A stretch of 64,000 nucleotides of DNA from JACCZR01 sp963844805 (GCA_963844805.1 CAWJPU010000001.1:186001-250000); one strand, 5' to 3'. Positions 54,177 to 63,377 are shown, numbered from the stretch's first letter. Translations and numbers: made by a program. The notes: a model not told the origin generated them from the letters alone.

Positions 54177-55776
54177 AGAGACGCTCGATCCCTGCTCGCA
54201 GCCGGGCGGCGACGGCGGCGACCGCCGCGTTGTCCGTCTGGCCGTGGCCAACGGTGAGCGCCGCTTTGGCGGGGACGGCCGCCGCAACGCCCTGCTCTGC
54301 GAGCTCCGTGGCGACTGCTTCGTGGTCGGTGCAGAGCCGCGGTCTTCCAGCCGCGAGTGAGCGGGCCAGCAGCTGAGCCCGCGCCGCCGCGAAAAGCTGC
54401 GAGATCTCGTCGAGCGGGCGCGGTTCCGTTGTCCGGAGACGCAGCCGGGCGGCGTGTTCCGCGATCGCCCTGCGTGCCTCATCCCACGCCGACCACCCCC
54501 TGACAGCCGGGAAGCGGGCCGTGGGCCACTCGCGCAGCAACGCAAACGACACAGGGTCGCTCGCCGGGCACTGCACGGCCCGGAACGCGCCGCGGCCGGG
54601 GGGGCCAACGCGCTGGTCTTCGGTTGGGAGCACCAAGACGTCGTCGTGAAGCAGGGCCGGCTGACGTCCGGGTCGCTCTTGCTCCACCGCTTCAGCAAGC
54701 GTCGCCCGGCGGGCAGGGTCTCCCGGAGAGGGAACGAGGACTCCAGGACCAGCGCCCGGAATCACCACGGCGCGCCAATCGAGGAGCGGCACGGTCGTGC
54801 CGTCCCCCGTCGGCAGCGGGCCTGGCGCCCAAGGGCCCGGTCTGTGGACGCCGTTCCGGCGAGCGCCGACGAGCTCCACCTCCACGCTCCCGTACGGCTC
54901 GATCGCCCGGGTCGCCTCGGCCGCCATGCGGGCGCTCATCCGAACGAGTAGTCCGAGTGTCTCGTCGACAGGCGCTTGAGGCGAGCGGTGAAGCTGCTCC
55001 CGGAGCCGCGAGAGGACGCCTATCGTCTCCGCTTCTTCGGGCAAGTACCTGGCTGCCACATCGAGCACCTCGAACCGCGGACCCACGCGCCGGCGGCGGG
55101 CCAGCCACAGCCACACCCTCAGCGGCTCGACACCGACCTTCACGCACAGCGAGCCGAGGTGGGGTCCGTGCGGTTCACGGGCCAGCCGGAAGGCGTGGCG
55201 CCACCAGCATTGCATGTCTAGCCAGGCGTCAATCCACGGACCTTCGGGGCGGGCAACGGCGAAGTCGCGGCGCTCGGGACCTGAGATCAGGCGCCACTCA
55301 CGCGCCGGCCCGTAGGGTCCGGGCCGGGCCCTCAGCGATGTGTACGCAGACGGAGCACCTGGGACTCGGGTGAACAGCGCGTTGTCCGGCCCCGCACCAT
55401 CGCCGTACGTCAGTGCACCCGCGGCCATCGCCGAGTGCAGAGACTCCTGCTGGTAAAGCCAGACAGAGACCACCTTTCGCAGCGGGGGGAACCGCACGCA
55501 GAGGCTGTCGAAGCGCCGCCGCACCGGGCGGGTCGCGCCCCGGGCCAGCCTGTCGGGCAGCACCAGGATGAGGTCGATGTCTGAAAGGCCCCACACCGCC
55601 CCGCGCACCGCCAGGCTGCCACGCAGGTAGGCGCTTGTCCCGGGTGGCCCGACGCCCCGTAGCCAGGTGACGAGTGCTCTGACGAAGCCCGAGTACGCGA
55701 GTCGCCAGAGGGGCCCAAGCGCCAAGGAGGTCCGTAGCACGACGGCCCGAGCGCCGATGGCGAGCTGCTCCAACAC
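54148..55776 (-). CDS. Large protein with nucleotidyltransferase-like domain, unknown function
   Basis: 542 residues, GTG start. Near residue 50 is AYLRGSLAVRGAVWGLSDID followed by LILVLPD, the GS...DxD pattern of the DNA polymerase beta/MNT nucleotidyltransferase fold. The remaining 450 residues are not recognised: an Arg/Trp-rich middle (CWWRHAFRLAREPHGPHLGS), helical stretches and LFAAARAQLLARSLAAGRPR near the end. No membrane segment is strong. It lies between a glycosyltransferase and the epimerase-like gene, so a role in glycan assembly is possible. The end overlaps the next gene by 29 bases, and part of the C-terminal region is duplicated at 53183-53274. Confidence 0.6.
   Translation of the reverse strand: MLEQLAIGARAVVLRTSLALGPLWRLAYSGFVRALVTWLRGVGPPGTSAYLRGSLAVRGAVWGLSDIDLILVLPDRLARGATRPVRRRFDSLCVRFPPLRKVVSVWLYQQESLHSAMAAGALTYGDGAGPDNALFTRVPGAPSAYTSLRARPGPYGPAREWRLISGPERRDFAVARPEGPWIDAWLDMQCWWRHAFRLAREPHGPHLGSLCVKVGVEPLRVWLWLARRRRVGPRFEVLDVAARYLPEEAETIGVLSRLREQLHRSPQAPVDETLGLLVRMSARMAAEATRAIEPYGSVEVELVGARRNGVHRPGPWAPGPLPTGDGTTVPLLDWRAVVIPGAGPGVLVPSPGDPARRATLAEAVEQERPGRQPALLHDDVLVLPTEDQRVGPPGRGAFRAVQCPASDPVSFALLREWPTARFPAVRGWSAWDEARRAIAEHAARLRLRTTEPRPLDEISQLFAAARAQLLARSLAAGRPRLCTDHEAVATELAEQGVAAAVPAKAALTVGHGQTDNAAVAAVAARLRAGIERLYDERDPTAA
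54288..54379 (-). repeat. 92-bp duplicated segment, copy B (inside the nucleotidyltransferase-like gene)
   Basis: Matches 53183-53274 at 88 of 92 positions in the same orientation. This copy is in frame within a full-length gene and is likely the parent. The distance between copies is 1.1 kb. Confidence 0.9.
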
Positions 55777-55779
55777 GTC

Positions 55780-57162
55780 TCAGCCTAAGGCACGGGCCGG
55801 AGGCGGCTCCGACCTAGTGCGCCGGTGCACCAGGCCGTCCACCAGTTCGACCAGCTTTTGTTCCTCGCGCTCCCAGCAGAGCTCGCTCGAGGCGCGAAGG
55901 GTCCGCTCTCTCATGAGCGCGCGCTCTGTTGGCGCGGCGAGTAGCGCTTCCACAGCCGCGGCAATGGAATGCGGCGTAGGCACAGGGAAGGTGACTCCAA
56001 CGCCATACTCGTCGATCACGCGCTGAATCTCGGGGTGGCCAACCGCCGCGATAGGCAGACCTGCCATCAGGTACTGAAACAACTTGTTCGGAAGGCTGTA
56101 GCGATGGTTGAGGCAGACGTCCTCGAGCGGTATGACGCCTACCTCGGCGGTCGCCGCCATCATCACCAGTTCATCTTCTGGGACCGGGGGGACCAGGAAT
56201 ACGCGCCCGCACAACCGAAGCTCCGCGATCTTCGCGAGTAAGGAATCGAACGCAGTGCGAATGGCCGGGCCCATGATCACAACAGCACAGTTGTCCAGCA
56301 AGGCCGCGGCCTCCACCAGCTTGTCGAGCGGCCGGCTGGACTGGATACCGCCGACGTAGAGCGCGATCGGTATCTCCGCCGGAATCCCAGTCACGTCCCG
56401 CAGCGACGGGGAGCGTCGCTCCGGCGCCTGGTACGGCGGAGCGTTCAGGAGCACTGTCGGTGCGTCTATCCGGTAACGGTCTGCGAGCTCGCGTGCGATG
56501 GATGGGCACACCGTGGTACATGCGTCGGTGCGGCGGATCTTGCGCGCCTCCAGTCGGCGCCAACGGCGACGCTCGCGTGCGGTCATCGGTGGGCTCCCGA
56601 GGGTCTCCGGATACAACTCGTGGGCGTCGTACACAACTCGGCCGCCACGGCGCGCGAGAGCGACTGCGATAGGCAGCGTTTCCAGGTCGTGGGCTACCCA
56701 GATGTCGGCGCGCTCCGCTCTTCCGGCCGCGAGGGCCCTCCGCCGGTAACCGAAATGCGATGCGCGCTTATGGAGCCGCCGCAGTGTCCTGCGGAGGCGC
56801 TCGAGCGGGTGGCGTGAATGCCCCCCGTGCCGCCATAGGCCGTAGCTCCCGCTCTTGTCACCGTCGCCATTGCATGGGAGGCGTATGTCCCAATCGGTGA
56901 TGCGCCCCGCCGACTTCACGCCGGCGACCCTCAGCAGCGAGCGAGTCACGCGCGGCCCGTGACTGGGATAGACCCGATTTACGCGTATCCCTTCGCGCAA
57001 CTCCTGGTCAGGTGCCCCTTGCCCGCGCAAGGCAACGATACGTACGTCATATCCAGCATCGCGTAAGGAGACAGCCTGCTTCAGCACCCGTCCGTCGGGC
57101 CGGAAGGTGTTACGCACGAACATGCACACGCGCGGGCAGCTCGCTCCGAGCTCGACCGTCAC
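55780..57162 (-). CDS. Family 4-type glycosyltransferase
   Basis: GT-B fold enzyme of 460 residues adding a sugar to a surface glycan. The N-terminal acceptor domain begins CMFVRNTFRPDGRVLKQA and has WVAHDLETLPIAVALARRG. It then shows VYDAHELYPETLG, typical of GT4. The donor domain shows ALYVGGIQSSRPLDKLVEAA, then VCLNHRYSLPNKLFQYLMAG and PIAAVGHPEI. The glutamate normally in the EX7E motif is replaced by the N/L-P-N-K pattern also seen in some GT4 enzymes. GTG start. Three bases separate it from the nucleotidyltransferase-like gene, indicating cotranscription. Confidence 0.85.
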   Translation of the reverse strand: MTVELGASCPRVCMFVRNTFRPDGRVLKQAVSLRDAGYDVRIVALRGQGAPDQELREGIRVNRVYPSHGPRVTRSLLRVAGVKSAGRITDWDIRLPCNGDGDKSGSYGLWRHGGHSRHPLERLRRTLRRLHKRASHFGYRRRALAAGRAERADIWVAHDLETLPIAVALARRGGRVVYDAHELYPETLGSPPMTARERRRWRRLEARKIRRTDACTTVCPSIARELADRYRIDAPTVLLNAPPYQAPERRSPSLRDVTGIPAEIPIALYVGGIQSSRPLDKLVEAAALLDNCAVVIMGPAIRTAFDSLLAKIAELRLCGRVFLVPPVPEDELVMMAATAEVGVIPLEDVCLNHRYSLPNKLFQYLMAGLPIAAVGHPEIQRVIDEYGVGVTFPVPTPHSIAAAVEALLAAPTERALMRERTLRASSELCWEREEQKLVELVDGLVHRRTRSEPPPARALG

Positions 57163-57417
57163 GGCCGCGCGTTAATCGCAGGGATGACAGCCGTGAGCCG
57201 GGGCACCCGCAAATGCTATCCGCGGGGCGGCCGCAGCGCGAGGGATGGCGGCGGACCCCGACCAGCATTGTCAGCCGCAGCATGACGCGCCACGTGAACG
57301 CCCGCCTAGACGCGAGCCCGGTGGCGTCTTAGGGGCGTGGCGGTAGGCGTCTGCCCGCTAGTAGCCGGCGCGGGCGCAATCGAGAGCTCTCCGCGCCGGA
57401 CGACAGGCCTCGATGGT
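57163..57417. other. 255-base gap between glycosyltransferase and ABC transporter genes
   Basis: No supported gene, tRNA or repeat. GC is typical of the region. A weak promoter for the minus-strand glycosyltransferase could be present, but I cannot point to clear hexamers. Codon-like patterns in all frames are weak. Confidence 0.4.
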
Positions 57418-58170
57418 CTAAGGCGCCGCGCCAGAAGAGGCCGCTGCCCGCTCCATCTCATGCCGGTACTCAGGGAGAACCTCGCGCGGGTCGCCATCGG
57501 CGATGACTTGGCCGTGGTGAAGTACGAGGGCGCGGCCGCAGAAGCGCTCGAGCGCTGGATGATCGTGTCCGGCAGCAATGACAACACCGCCGCGGTCAAG
57601 CAGTTCCATGGCCATCAACAGCACCCGCTCCCGGAAGTCGTGGTCGAGGGCCTCGTGCACCTCGTCAAGCAGCAGCACGTCCGGGTCCGTGCGCTGGACG
57701 ACGGAGAAGCCGAGGCGTGCCCGCATGCCTTGGGAGTAGCTCGATACCGGTCGCTCGAATGCCTGGCCTAGCTCGCTAAGTGCCTGGATTTCGTCGAGTC
57801 TCCGTCTCGCCTCAGAGCGCGAGAGGCCGGCAAGTACGCCTAGTAACAGCGCGTTCTCCCGCCCGGTAAGCGCTCCCATCAGCCCACCGCCTGTCGAGAG
57901 CAGGGAGCCGACGTGTCCCTCGACTTCAATGGTCCCGGCATCAGGAACGAACACGCCAGCTAGAACGCGCAGCATCGTCGTTTTGCCTGCGCCGTTCGGG
58001 CCCGCCAGCGCCACGGCCTCGCCGGGCAGGACTGTGACCGTAACGTCTCGGAGGCCCCAGCCTTCGCTGACCCCGCGCCGCAGGCGTGCCATCGCGGGAG
58101 TCATCGGGCGGCGCTGGCGATCGAAGAGGAATTGAACACCCACACCAGCGCAGCGGATTGAGCCGCTCAC
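57418..58170 (-). CDS. ABC polysaccharide exporter ATPase (Wzt-like)
   Basis: ATP-binding subunit (250 residues from GTG 58170, GTGA overlap with the permease). Walker A GPNGAGKTTMLRVLAG, the signature SSYSQGMRARLGFSVV and Walker B DVLLLDEVHEALDHDF are typical of the Wzt/TagH/RfbB exporter branch. In that branch the signature is SxGMxxRL rather than LSGGQ. GHDHPALERF holds the switch His. No C-terminal carbohydrate-binding domain of the long Wzt type is present, so export specificity is not set by one. Confidence 0.9.
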   Translation of the reverse strand: MSGSIRCAGVGVQFLFDRQRRPMTPAMARLRRGVSEGWGLRDVTVTVLPGEAVALAGPNGAGKTTMLRVLAGVFVPDAGTIEVEGHVGSLLSTGGGLMGALTGRENALLLGVLAGLSRSEARRRLDEIQALSELGQAFERPVSSYSQGMRARLGFSVVQRTDPDVLLLDEVHEALDHDFRERVLLMAMELLDRGGVVIAAGHDHPALERFCGRALVLHHGQVIADGDPREVLPEYRHEMERAAASSGAAP

Positions 58171-58958
58171 TCGAGCACCTTGGCGAACTGCCGCTGCTCT
58201 GACCGGTAGATGGGCACAAAGATCGCCGCGCCCACGAGCGCACAAGTCAGTGGCCAGGCGAGCTGCCAGAGCTGCGGTGCGTTGCCCTCCAGAAGCACCG
58301 CGCGATAGGCCTCGAACAGACCGGTGAACGGGTTGACCTTCACGATGTCGTTCGCCGATCCCCTGATCTGGTCCAGTGCGACGAGGCCGGGGGCCAGGAA
58401 GAACAGCGTCCGGACGAAGCTAACGACAAACGGCCTGAGGTCCGGAACCCACACCCCAACCAGGGTGGCGGGGTACGCCAGCGCCATCGCCAGGGCGAGG
58501 TTCACAGCGATAACAAGCGGCAGCGCCAGGATCGCAAGTGTGGGCGCGACGCCATAAGCAACCATCATGATCGGGAAGAGCAGCAGGCTCGCCCCAAATG
58601 CGAGTGTCTCTGTCATGGATCCCGCAAGCGGAATGAGCATCCGGGCGAACGCCATGTTCGCGACGATGCCACGACGGAGGCGGACGGCGTCGATGCCGTT
58701 CGTCACTGCGAGCATCACGACCTGGAAAGGGACGATCGCACAAACAAGACTCAGCCCCGGGGCTTCGCCCGGTCGGTCGAGGAAGACCGTGACCAGGACC
58801 AGGTAGACCCCTACGAGGGCAAACGGATCCACCAGCCACTTCAGGACCCGCCACGGACCCCGCCCGTATCGGGCTCGCAAGTCCGACTCCGACAGTGAAA
58901 CGACAAGGTCACGCTGGCGCCGCAGGATGTGGGCTAAGCGCGTTGGGGAGACCGCCAT
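58167..58958 (-). CDS. ABC-2 polysaccharide exporter permease (Wzm-like)
   Basis: 263 residues with six membrane helices. An N-terminal amphipathic region holds LSESDLRARYGRGPWRVLKW, and FALVGVYLVLVTVFLDRP starts the first helix. KVNPFTGLFEAYRAVLLEG near the end is the conserved NP-x-T...F/YR motif of ABC-2 polysaccharide exporters. It pairs with the ATPase that follows. It starts 29 bases from the divergent sulfotransferase. Confidence 0.9.
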   Translation of the reverse strand: MAVSPTRLAHILRRQRDLVVSLSESDLRARYGRGPWRVLKWLVDPFALVGVYLVLVTVFLDRPGEAPGLSLVCAIVPFQVVMLAVTNGIDAVRLRRGIVANMAFARMLIPLAGSMTETLAFGASLLLFPIMMVAYGVAPTLAILALPLVIAVNLALAMALAYPATLVGVWVPDLRPFVVSFVRTLFFLAPGLVALDQIRGSANDIVKVNPFTGLFEAYRAVLLEGNAPQLWQLAWPLTCALVGAAIFVPIYRSEQRQFAKVLE

Positions 58959-58987
58959 ATCAATCGCCGCCAGCCTAAGGGACGAGC

Positions 58988-59890
58988 GTGAGAGGTTGTG
59001 ATGCGGACGGCGGGGTTTCGGAGAAGCGCGAGAGCGTGAGGGACTCGGACAACAGCCGGCTGCCGAACTTCTTCATCATCGGCGCCTCCAAGGCCGGGAC
59101 CACCAGCCTCTACTTCTACCTGCGGTGGCACCCGGACGTCTCCATGTCGTCGGTGAAGGAGACGAACTTCTTCCTGGGCGACGACTACATGGAGCGGCTC
59201 GACGAGTACCAGGGCTACTTCGACCCCGGCGCACGGCTGCGCGGCGAGGCGTCCCCTCGCTACTCGGCCTATCCACTCTTCGAGGGGGTGCCGGAGCGCA
59301 TCCACTCACTGGTCCCGAACCCCAGGCTGATCTACCTGGTTCGGGACCCCGTGGACCGCGCGATCGCCCACTACTACCAGCGGCTCGCACTCAACCAAGC
59401 TCGGGAGACGATCGAGGCGGCGTTCGCGGACCTCGGCGACCCGCGCAACCCGTTCCTCTGCGCCAGCCGCTACGCGCAGCAGGTGGCGCGCTACACGGCG
59501 CTGTTCCCGCGCGAGAACCTGCTGATCATCGACAGCAGCGACCTGCGCAGGGACCGCCGGGCCACGCTGCGTTCGGTGTTCGCGTTCCTGGGCGCCGACG
59601 AGGACTTCTGGTCGCCGAGGTTCGGCGAGGAGTTCAACACGACCGCCGGCAAGCGGAGGCCGCGCCGGGTCCAGCGGTGGCTGCGCCGGACCAAGGCGGC
59701 CGACGCCGCGAGCCGGGTGCTGCCGCCGGGCGCGCGCAAGAGGCTCTCCGGCGTGGCGCGGCGGGCGCTCTCCGTGCAGCTCGAGCCGCCGCCTGCCGAG
59801 CTGCGCGAGAGGATCGGCCGGGCTCTCGCGGAGGACACGGAGCGCTTCCGCGAGCTCAGCGGGCGCCGCTTCGAGCACTGGTCGATCTAG
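58988..59890 (+). CDS. PAPS-dependent sulfotransferase
   Basis: Transfers sulfate from PAPS to a hydroxyl, probably of a carbohydrate. 300 residues from GTG 58988 (GTG 59036 also possible). The 5'-phosphosulfate loop is FIIGASKAGTTSLYFYL, the 3'-phosphate motif RLIYLVRDPVDRAIAHYY, and SVKETNFFLGDDY lies between, as in heparan-sulfate-type and related bacterial enzymes. No signal peptide. It is divergent from the exporter permease, suggesting a shared regulatory gap, and belongs with the C5-epimerase-like gene and glycosyltransferase. Confidence 0.88.
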   Translation: MRGCDADGGVSEKRESVRDSDNSRLPNFFIIGASKAGTTSLYFYLRWHPDVSMSSVKETNFFLGDDYMERLDEYQGYFDPGARLRGEASPRYSAYPLFEGVPERIHSLVPNPRLIYLVRDPVDRAIAHYYQRLALNQARETIEAAFADLGDPRNPFLCASRYAQQVARYTALFPRENLLIIDSSDLRRDRRATLRSVFAFLGADEDFWSPRFGEEFNTTAGKRRPRRVQRWLRRTKAADAASRVLPPGARKRLSGVARRALSVQLEPPPAELRERIGRALAEDTERFRELSGRRFEHWSI

Positions 59891-59937
59891 CCGACCGCCG
59901 GGCTTGCGGAGCCGCCTTACGCCGCCCTCACGAACCC

Positions 59938-60284
59938 CGCGCGACAGTCGGCCCGACCACGTTCGCAACGCGCGGTTGAGAGACCACCGGCTCCCCGTCG
60001 CTCCACCGGCGTCGCATGCGCAGGAACGGCCGCTCGATCAGCGCGTAGCTGACCGCGGCCGTGGCCAGCGAAGCCGGCACCACCACGGCCGCGAACTCCC
60101 ACGGGGTCTCCAGGCCGAGCTCGTGGACGAGGCGTGGCCCCGGCCCACCGGCCTCGACTCCGCGGGCCAGCAGGCTCCCCCCGTAGACATGACCGGCGAC
60201 TACGGCGAGCGCGGTGAGCGCCCGGAGGGACTCGATCCGCGCCGAGCGGGGCTCTCCGGCTTGGTGGAGGTAGGGCCGGCTCAG
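59938..60284 (-). pseudogene. Internally deleted acyltransferase 3 gene
   Basis: One minus-strand frame reads ARIESLRALTALAVVAGHVYG, the N-terminal signature of acyltransferase 3 proteins. After about 25 residues it runs straight into WEFAAVVVPASLATAAVSYA and LIERPFLRMRRRW, the C-terminal end of the same family. The 300 or so residues between are missing. No start codon precedes the N-part. The stop is at 59938. An in-frame internal deletion of a formerly full-length gene. Confidence 0.75.
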
Positions 60285-60336
60285 ATCTCCAGCCTCGACT
60301 CCTCGCGGTCGAGCTCACGCATGATCCGCGTCATCC

Positions 60337-61790
60337 CTAGATCTGAAGGCGACGTGACAGCGCACCGGAGAAGGTTCCTCCTGGGTCGAGCTGATCGCGC
60401 ACCTCCAGCCAGTCATGGAAGTGCGGGTAGAGCGAGGCCAACTGCGCCCTTCCCCCGAACAGCGACTGGATCTGTCCCCAGTGGGGGCGCGCGGCGAAGG
60501 GCTTCAGGGCCTCCTCGTATGCGGCCAACAGCTCCATGCCGCCCTCGGTCCGCTTGAGCTGGATCAGCTCCATCATCATCGTCGGCCGCCCCTCCATCAT
60601 CGACAGGTAGGCCGGCGAGGGCGCGACGAAGCGGAGCGCGATCGGAGCGGTGTGGAAGATGTCGCCGAGCTGCCGGTGGTGCTCGGCCACTTCGAAAACG
60701 CGCTCCACTGCCTCGACATGGCTTCCCTGCTCGTCGACCGGGACGGCGATCTCTGCCGAGTAAGCGGGCAGCAGGTTGGCGGTCCCTATGTTGAAGACCT
60801 TGTAGCTGGCGCTCACGTAGCGCTTGTCGGCCAGCGCCTTGAGCCCGCGGTCCAACAGCCAGGGCGACAGGGAAGGACGCTTCCCGACGACGAAGTCGAT
60901 GAGCGGAGGCAGCACGGGCAGTGACGCCAGGAACTCCGGCACGCTGTTGCGTCGGCGGTCGGGACGCTTCTTCGCGGGCTCGGTGGTGGGGTGGCGAGTG
61001 GTGACCATGCAGGTGTGGTCGCCGCCGCGGCGGTGGGGGTTGACGTAGACCTCGTAGTGGCGGTGGGCTCTGAAGACCTCGCCCTCGCGTAGGTCGTCGG
61101 CTACCCGGCTCCAGGGTCGCTCGGTGCGAACCTCCTCGAGCTGGTACTCGGCCTGGACTTCGAGCAGCAGCGAGTAGATGACACCAAGGCACCCCATGCC
61201 CACCAGGGCGGCACGAAACCAGTGGTCGTCCTGGACCAGGGTGTGGTCGGGGTAGCGCTGCTCATAGGCGGCCCGGTCGGTCGGCCCGTCCGACGCCTCG
61301 ATGCGGTAGACCCGCCCCCCTCCTGCGACCACGTCCAGGGAGCGACACGAAGTCGCTCAACGCACCGAGCCCCAGCCCCGAGCCGTGTGTCGAGGTCGAG
61401 ACGACGCCGGCGATGGTCTGCCCGTCATAACCCCCCATCTGCTGTAGCGCCAGCCCGCGTTGGTCGAGATAGGCGTTCAGCTCCCGAATACGCATGCCGG
61501 ACTCGACGCGAACCCACGTCTTGCCCTCGGGCGCGGCGCGTCGCAGCAGGTCGCTGCTCGAGCTCCAGCGGCTGGGTCAGCCCGGATGGCTCCAGCATGT
61601 ACCCCTCGGTCACCGCGGCGTCAGACCACGAGTGTCCGGAGCCGATTGCCCGCACGGTCGTGCCGTCGGCCTCAGCCCGCTGGACGATCTCCACGAGGTC
61701 CTCCAGCGACTCGGGCCGACACAGCAGCAGTGGCGAGCAGGTGACATTGCCGGTGTGGTTGTGCCAGACCCGGCGCCGGCGGCACTTCAT
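60337..61790 (-). CDS. FAD-linked oxidase, aldonolactone-oxidase type (two frame breaks)
   Basis: Flavoprotein with an N-terminal FAD_binding_4 domain (ESLEDLVEIVQRAEADG, AIGSGHSWSDAAVTEG, GVVSTSTHGSGLGLGALSDF) and a C-terminal ALO domain with YEVYVNPHRRGGDHT and HWGQIQSLF. Extra bases near 61555 and 61344 break the frame; corrected length about 483 residues. The HWG motif near the C-terminus is a hallmark of L-gulono/D-arabinono-lactone oxidases, which make H2O2 when oxygen is the acceptor. The ATG at 61790 overlaps the GMC gene stop (ATGA). The substrate is unknown. Confidence 0.82.
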
Positions 61791-63352
61791 GGCCGCTCGG
61801 CGACCAGCTGTTCGACGTTGCGCTCGGCGAGCGCGGCAATCGTCTCTGAGGGATTCACTCCCAAGGCGGTCGGGACGATTGAGCCGTCGGCCACCCGCAA
61901 CCCGCGATAGCCGTGTACGCGACCGTAGGCATCAACCACTCCCTGTTGAGGTTCGTCACTCATCGGGCAGCCACCCAAGGGGTGAACGGTGATGTACCGG
62001 CCGAGCGGGCCGCCATCGAGCGCGAAGAAGGGGTCTCCGCCGACGGCGGCGGCGAGCTCCTCGGTGGTCCGGCGCATCGAGTCGAAGAGCTTGCTGCTCG
62101 CCGCCTTTGACCACGACACGTCGAGCCGGCGCAGCAGAGGAGTCAGCCGCACCCGGCCGTCGGCGGCGTCGCGGCCGATCATCAGGTAGACGAAGGAGTC
62201 GGTGACCGCAGGCCGCGAAGCCAGCTTCACGTCACGAGGGGCAAGGACCTGCTCGCCGAGCCCGGCGCGGGCGGCGGCGCCCTTGGCGCGGAGCAGCCAG
62301 CGCCGCCAGCCGGCCAAGGCGTCGACGGCCCGCACCACGTTCAGGAGACCGGAGAAGTTCTCCGGCAATGCTCCGTCGGCGACCATGTGCGCTCGCTCGG
62401 AGAGCAGGTCGACCCGGCTGGTCATGACGGGGCCGATGTGCATCTGCGCCTCGGCTACTTCTGTGGCCTTGGGATCGAAAGCGGCGCCGAGAGCGTCGCC
62501 GTTGCCCGAAAAGCGGCTACCCAAGGCCGGCGACAGGGCCGGCAGTCGGCGCCGGTTCTTCAGCAGCAAGCTCGTCGACCCCAGCGTGCCCGCGGCCAAT
62601 ACGAGCACCGGAGCCTCGACCTTTCCGGCGACGCCGTACTGCAGATCGCGATACCCGACCCGCCAGGGGCCTCCTGTCGACCGAGGCGGCTCGATTCGTA
62701 GTACCTCATGGAGTGGGCGCACCTCGGCCCCCAGCTGCTCAGCCCGGGCGAGGTAGGTGAGGTCGATGGTGTTCTTGGCGTGGCGAGGGCAACCGAGATC
62801 ACAGCGAGCGAGGTTGGTGCAGCCGCCCTGCGCCACCCCGCTGAAGGGGTTGGTCCGGTCTGCGCCGAAGTGGACGGCGAGGGGCAGGCGCTCGTTGGGG
62901 CGGTCGGCCAGCCGTGCCTGGGCGTCAAGAGCGTCCAGCTTCCGCAGCGGCGGGCTCGCCGGCGTGGCCCGGGGTTCGAGGACCTCCTCGACCCGCTCGT
63001 AGTAGGGCTCGAGCTCCGCGCGGTTCAGCCCCTGGGGCCATCCTGATTCGAAAGTCTCTTGCGGTGCTCGCAACTGGACATTGGCGTAGACCAAGGAGCC
63101 TCCGCCGACGCCGGCGGCCCCGAGCACGGCGACGTCGCGCATCAGGCGCAGCTCGAACAGGCCGCCCGGGTTGGCCTTGCGGTGCCAGAAGGCCCGCGGC
63201 GCCTGTTCAGGGCGCTCAGGAAAGTCCCCGCGTCCGAATCGCCGTCCGCGCTCGAGCACGCAAACACGCCACCCGGCCTCCGCCAATCGACAAGCCGTGA
63301 CTCCACCGCCAAAGCCCGAACCGACGACCACGGCGTCGTACGAGGAATTCAC
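61787..63352 (-). CDS. GMC oxidoreductase, cholesterol-oxidase-like
   Basis: 521 residues from GTG 63352 (GTG 63364 also possible). FAD motif DAVVVGSGFGGGVTACRLA, the active-site region GVGGGSLVYANVQLRAP, a cysteine-containing stretch NLARCDLGCPRHAKNTID, LVLAAGTLGSTSLLL, and the C-terminal HPLGGCPMSDEPQQGVVD and DGSIVPTALGVNPSETI. This is the branch with bacterial cholesterol oxidases and related steroid or alcohol oxidases. No signal peptide. It is coupled to the lactone-oxidase-like gene by a 4-base overlap and follows the Dyp peroxidase gene by 25 bases. Confidence 0.87.
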   Translation of the reverse strand: MNSSYDAVVVGSGFGGGVTACRLAEAGWRVCVLERGRRFGRGDFPERPEQAPRAFWHRKANPGGLFELRLMRDVAVLGAAGVGGGSLVYANVQLRAPQETFESGWPQGLNRAELEPYYERVEEVLEPRATPASPPLRKLDALDAQARLADRPNERLPLAVHFGADRTNPFSGVAQGGCTNLARCDLGCPRHAKNTIDLTYLARAEQLGAEVRPLHEVLRIEPPRSTGGPWRVGYRDLQYGVAGKVEAPVLVLAAGTLGSTSLLLKNRRRLPALSPALGSRFSGNGDALGAAFDPKATEVAEAQMHIGPVMTSRVDLLSERAHMVADGALPENFSGLLNVVRAVDALAGWRRWLLRAKGAAARAGLGEQVLAPRDVKLASRPAVTDSFVYLMIGRDAADGRVRLTPLLRRLDVSWSKAASSKLFDSMRRTTEELAAAVGGDPFFALDGGPLGRYITVHPLGGCPMSDEPQQGVVDAYGRVHGYRGLRVADGSIVPTALGVNPSETIAALAERNVEQLVAERP

Positions 63353-63377
63353 CGGGCGGTTCACCCTTCTCGAGCCC

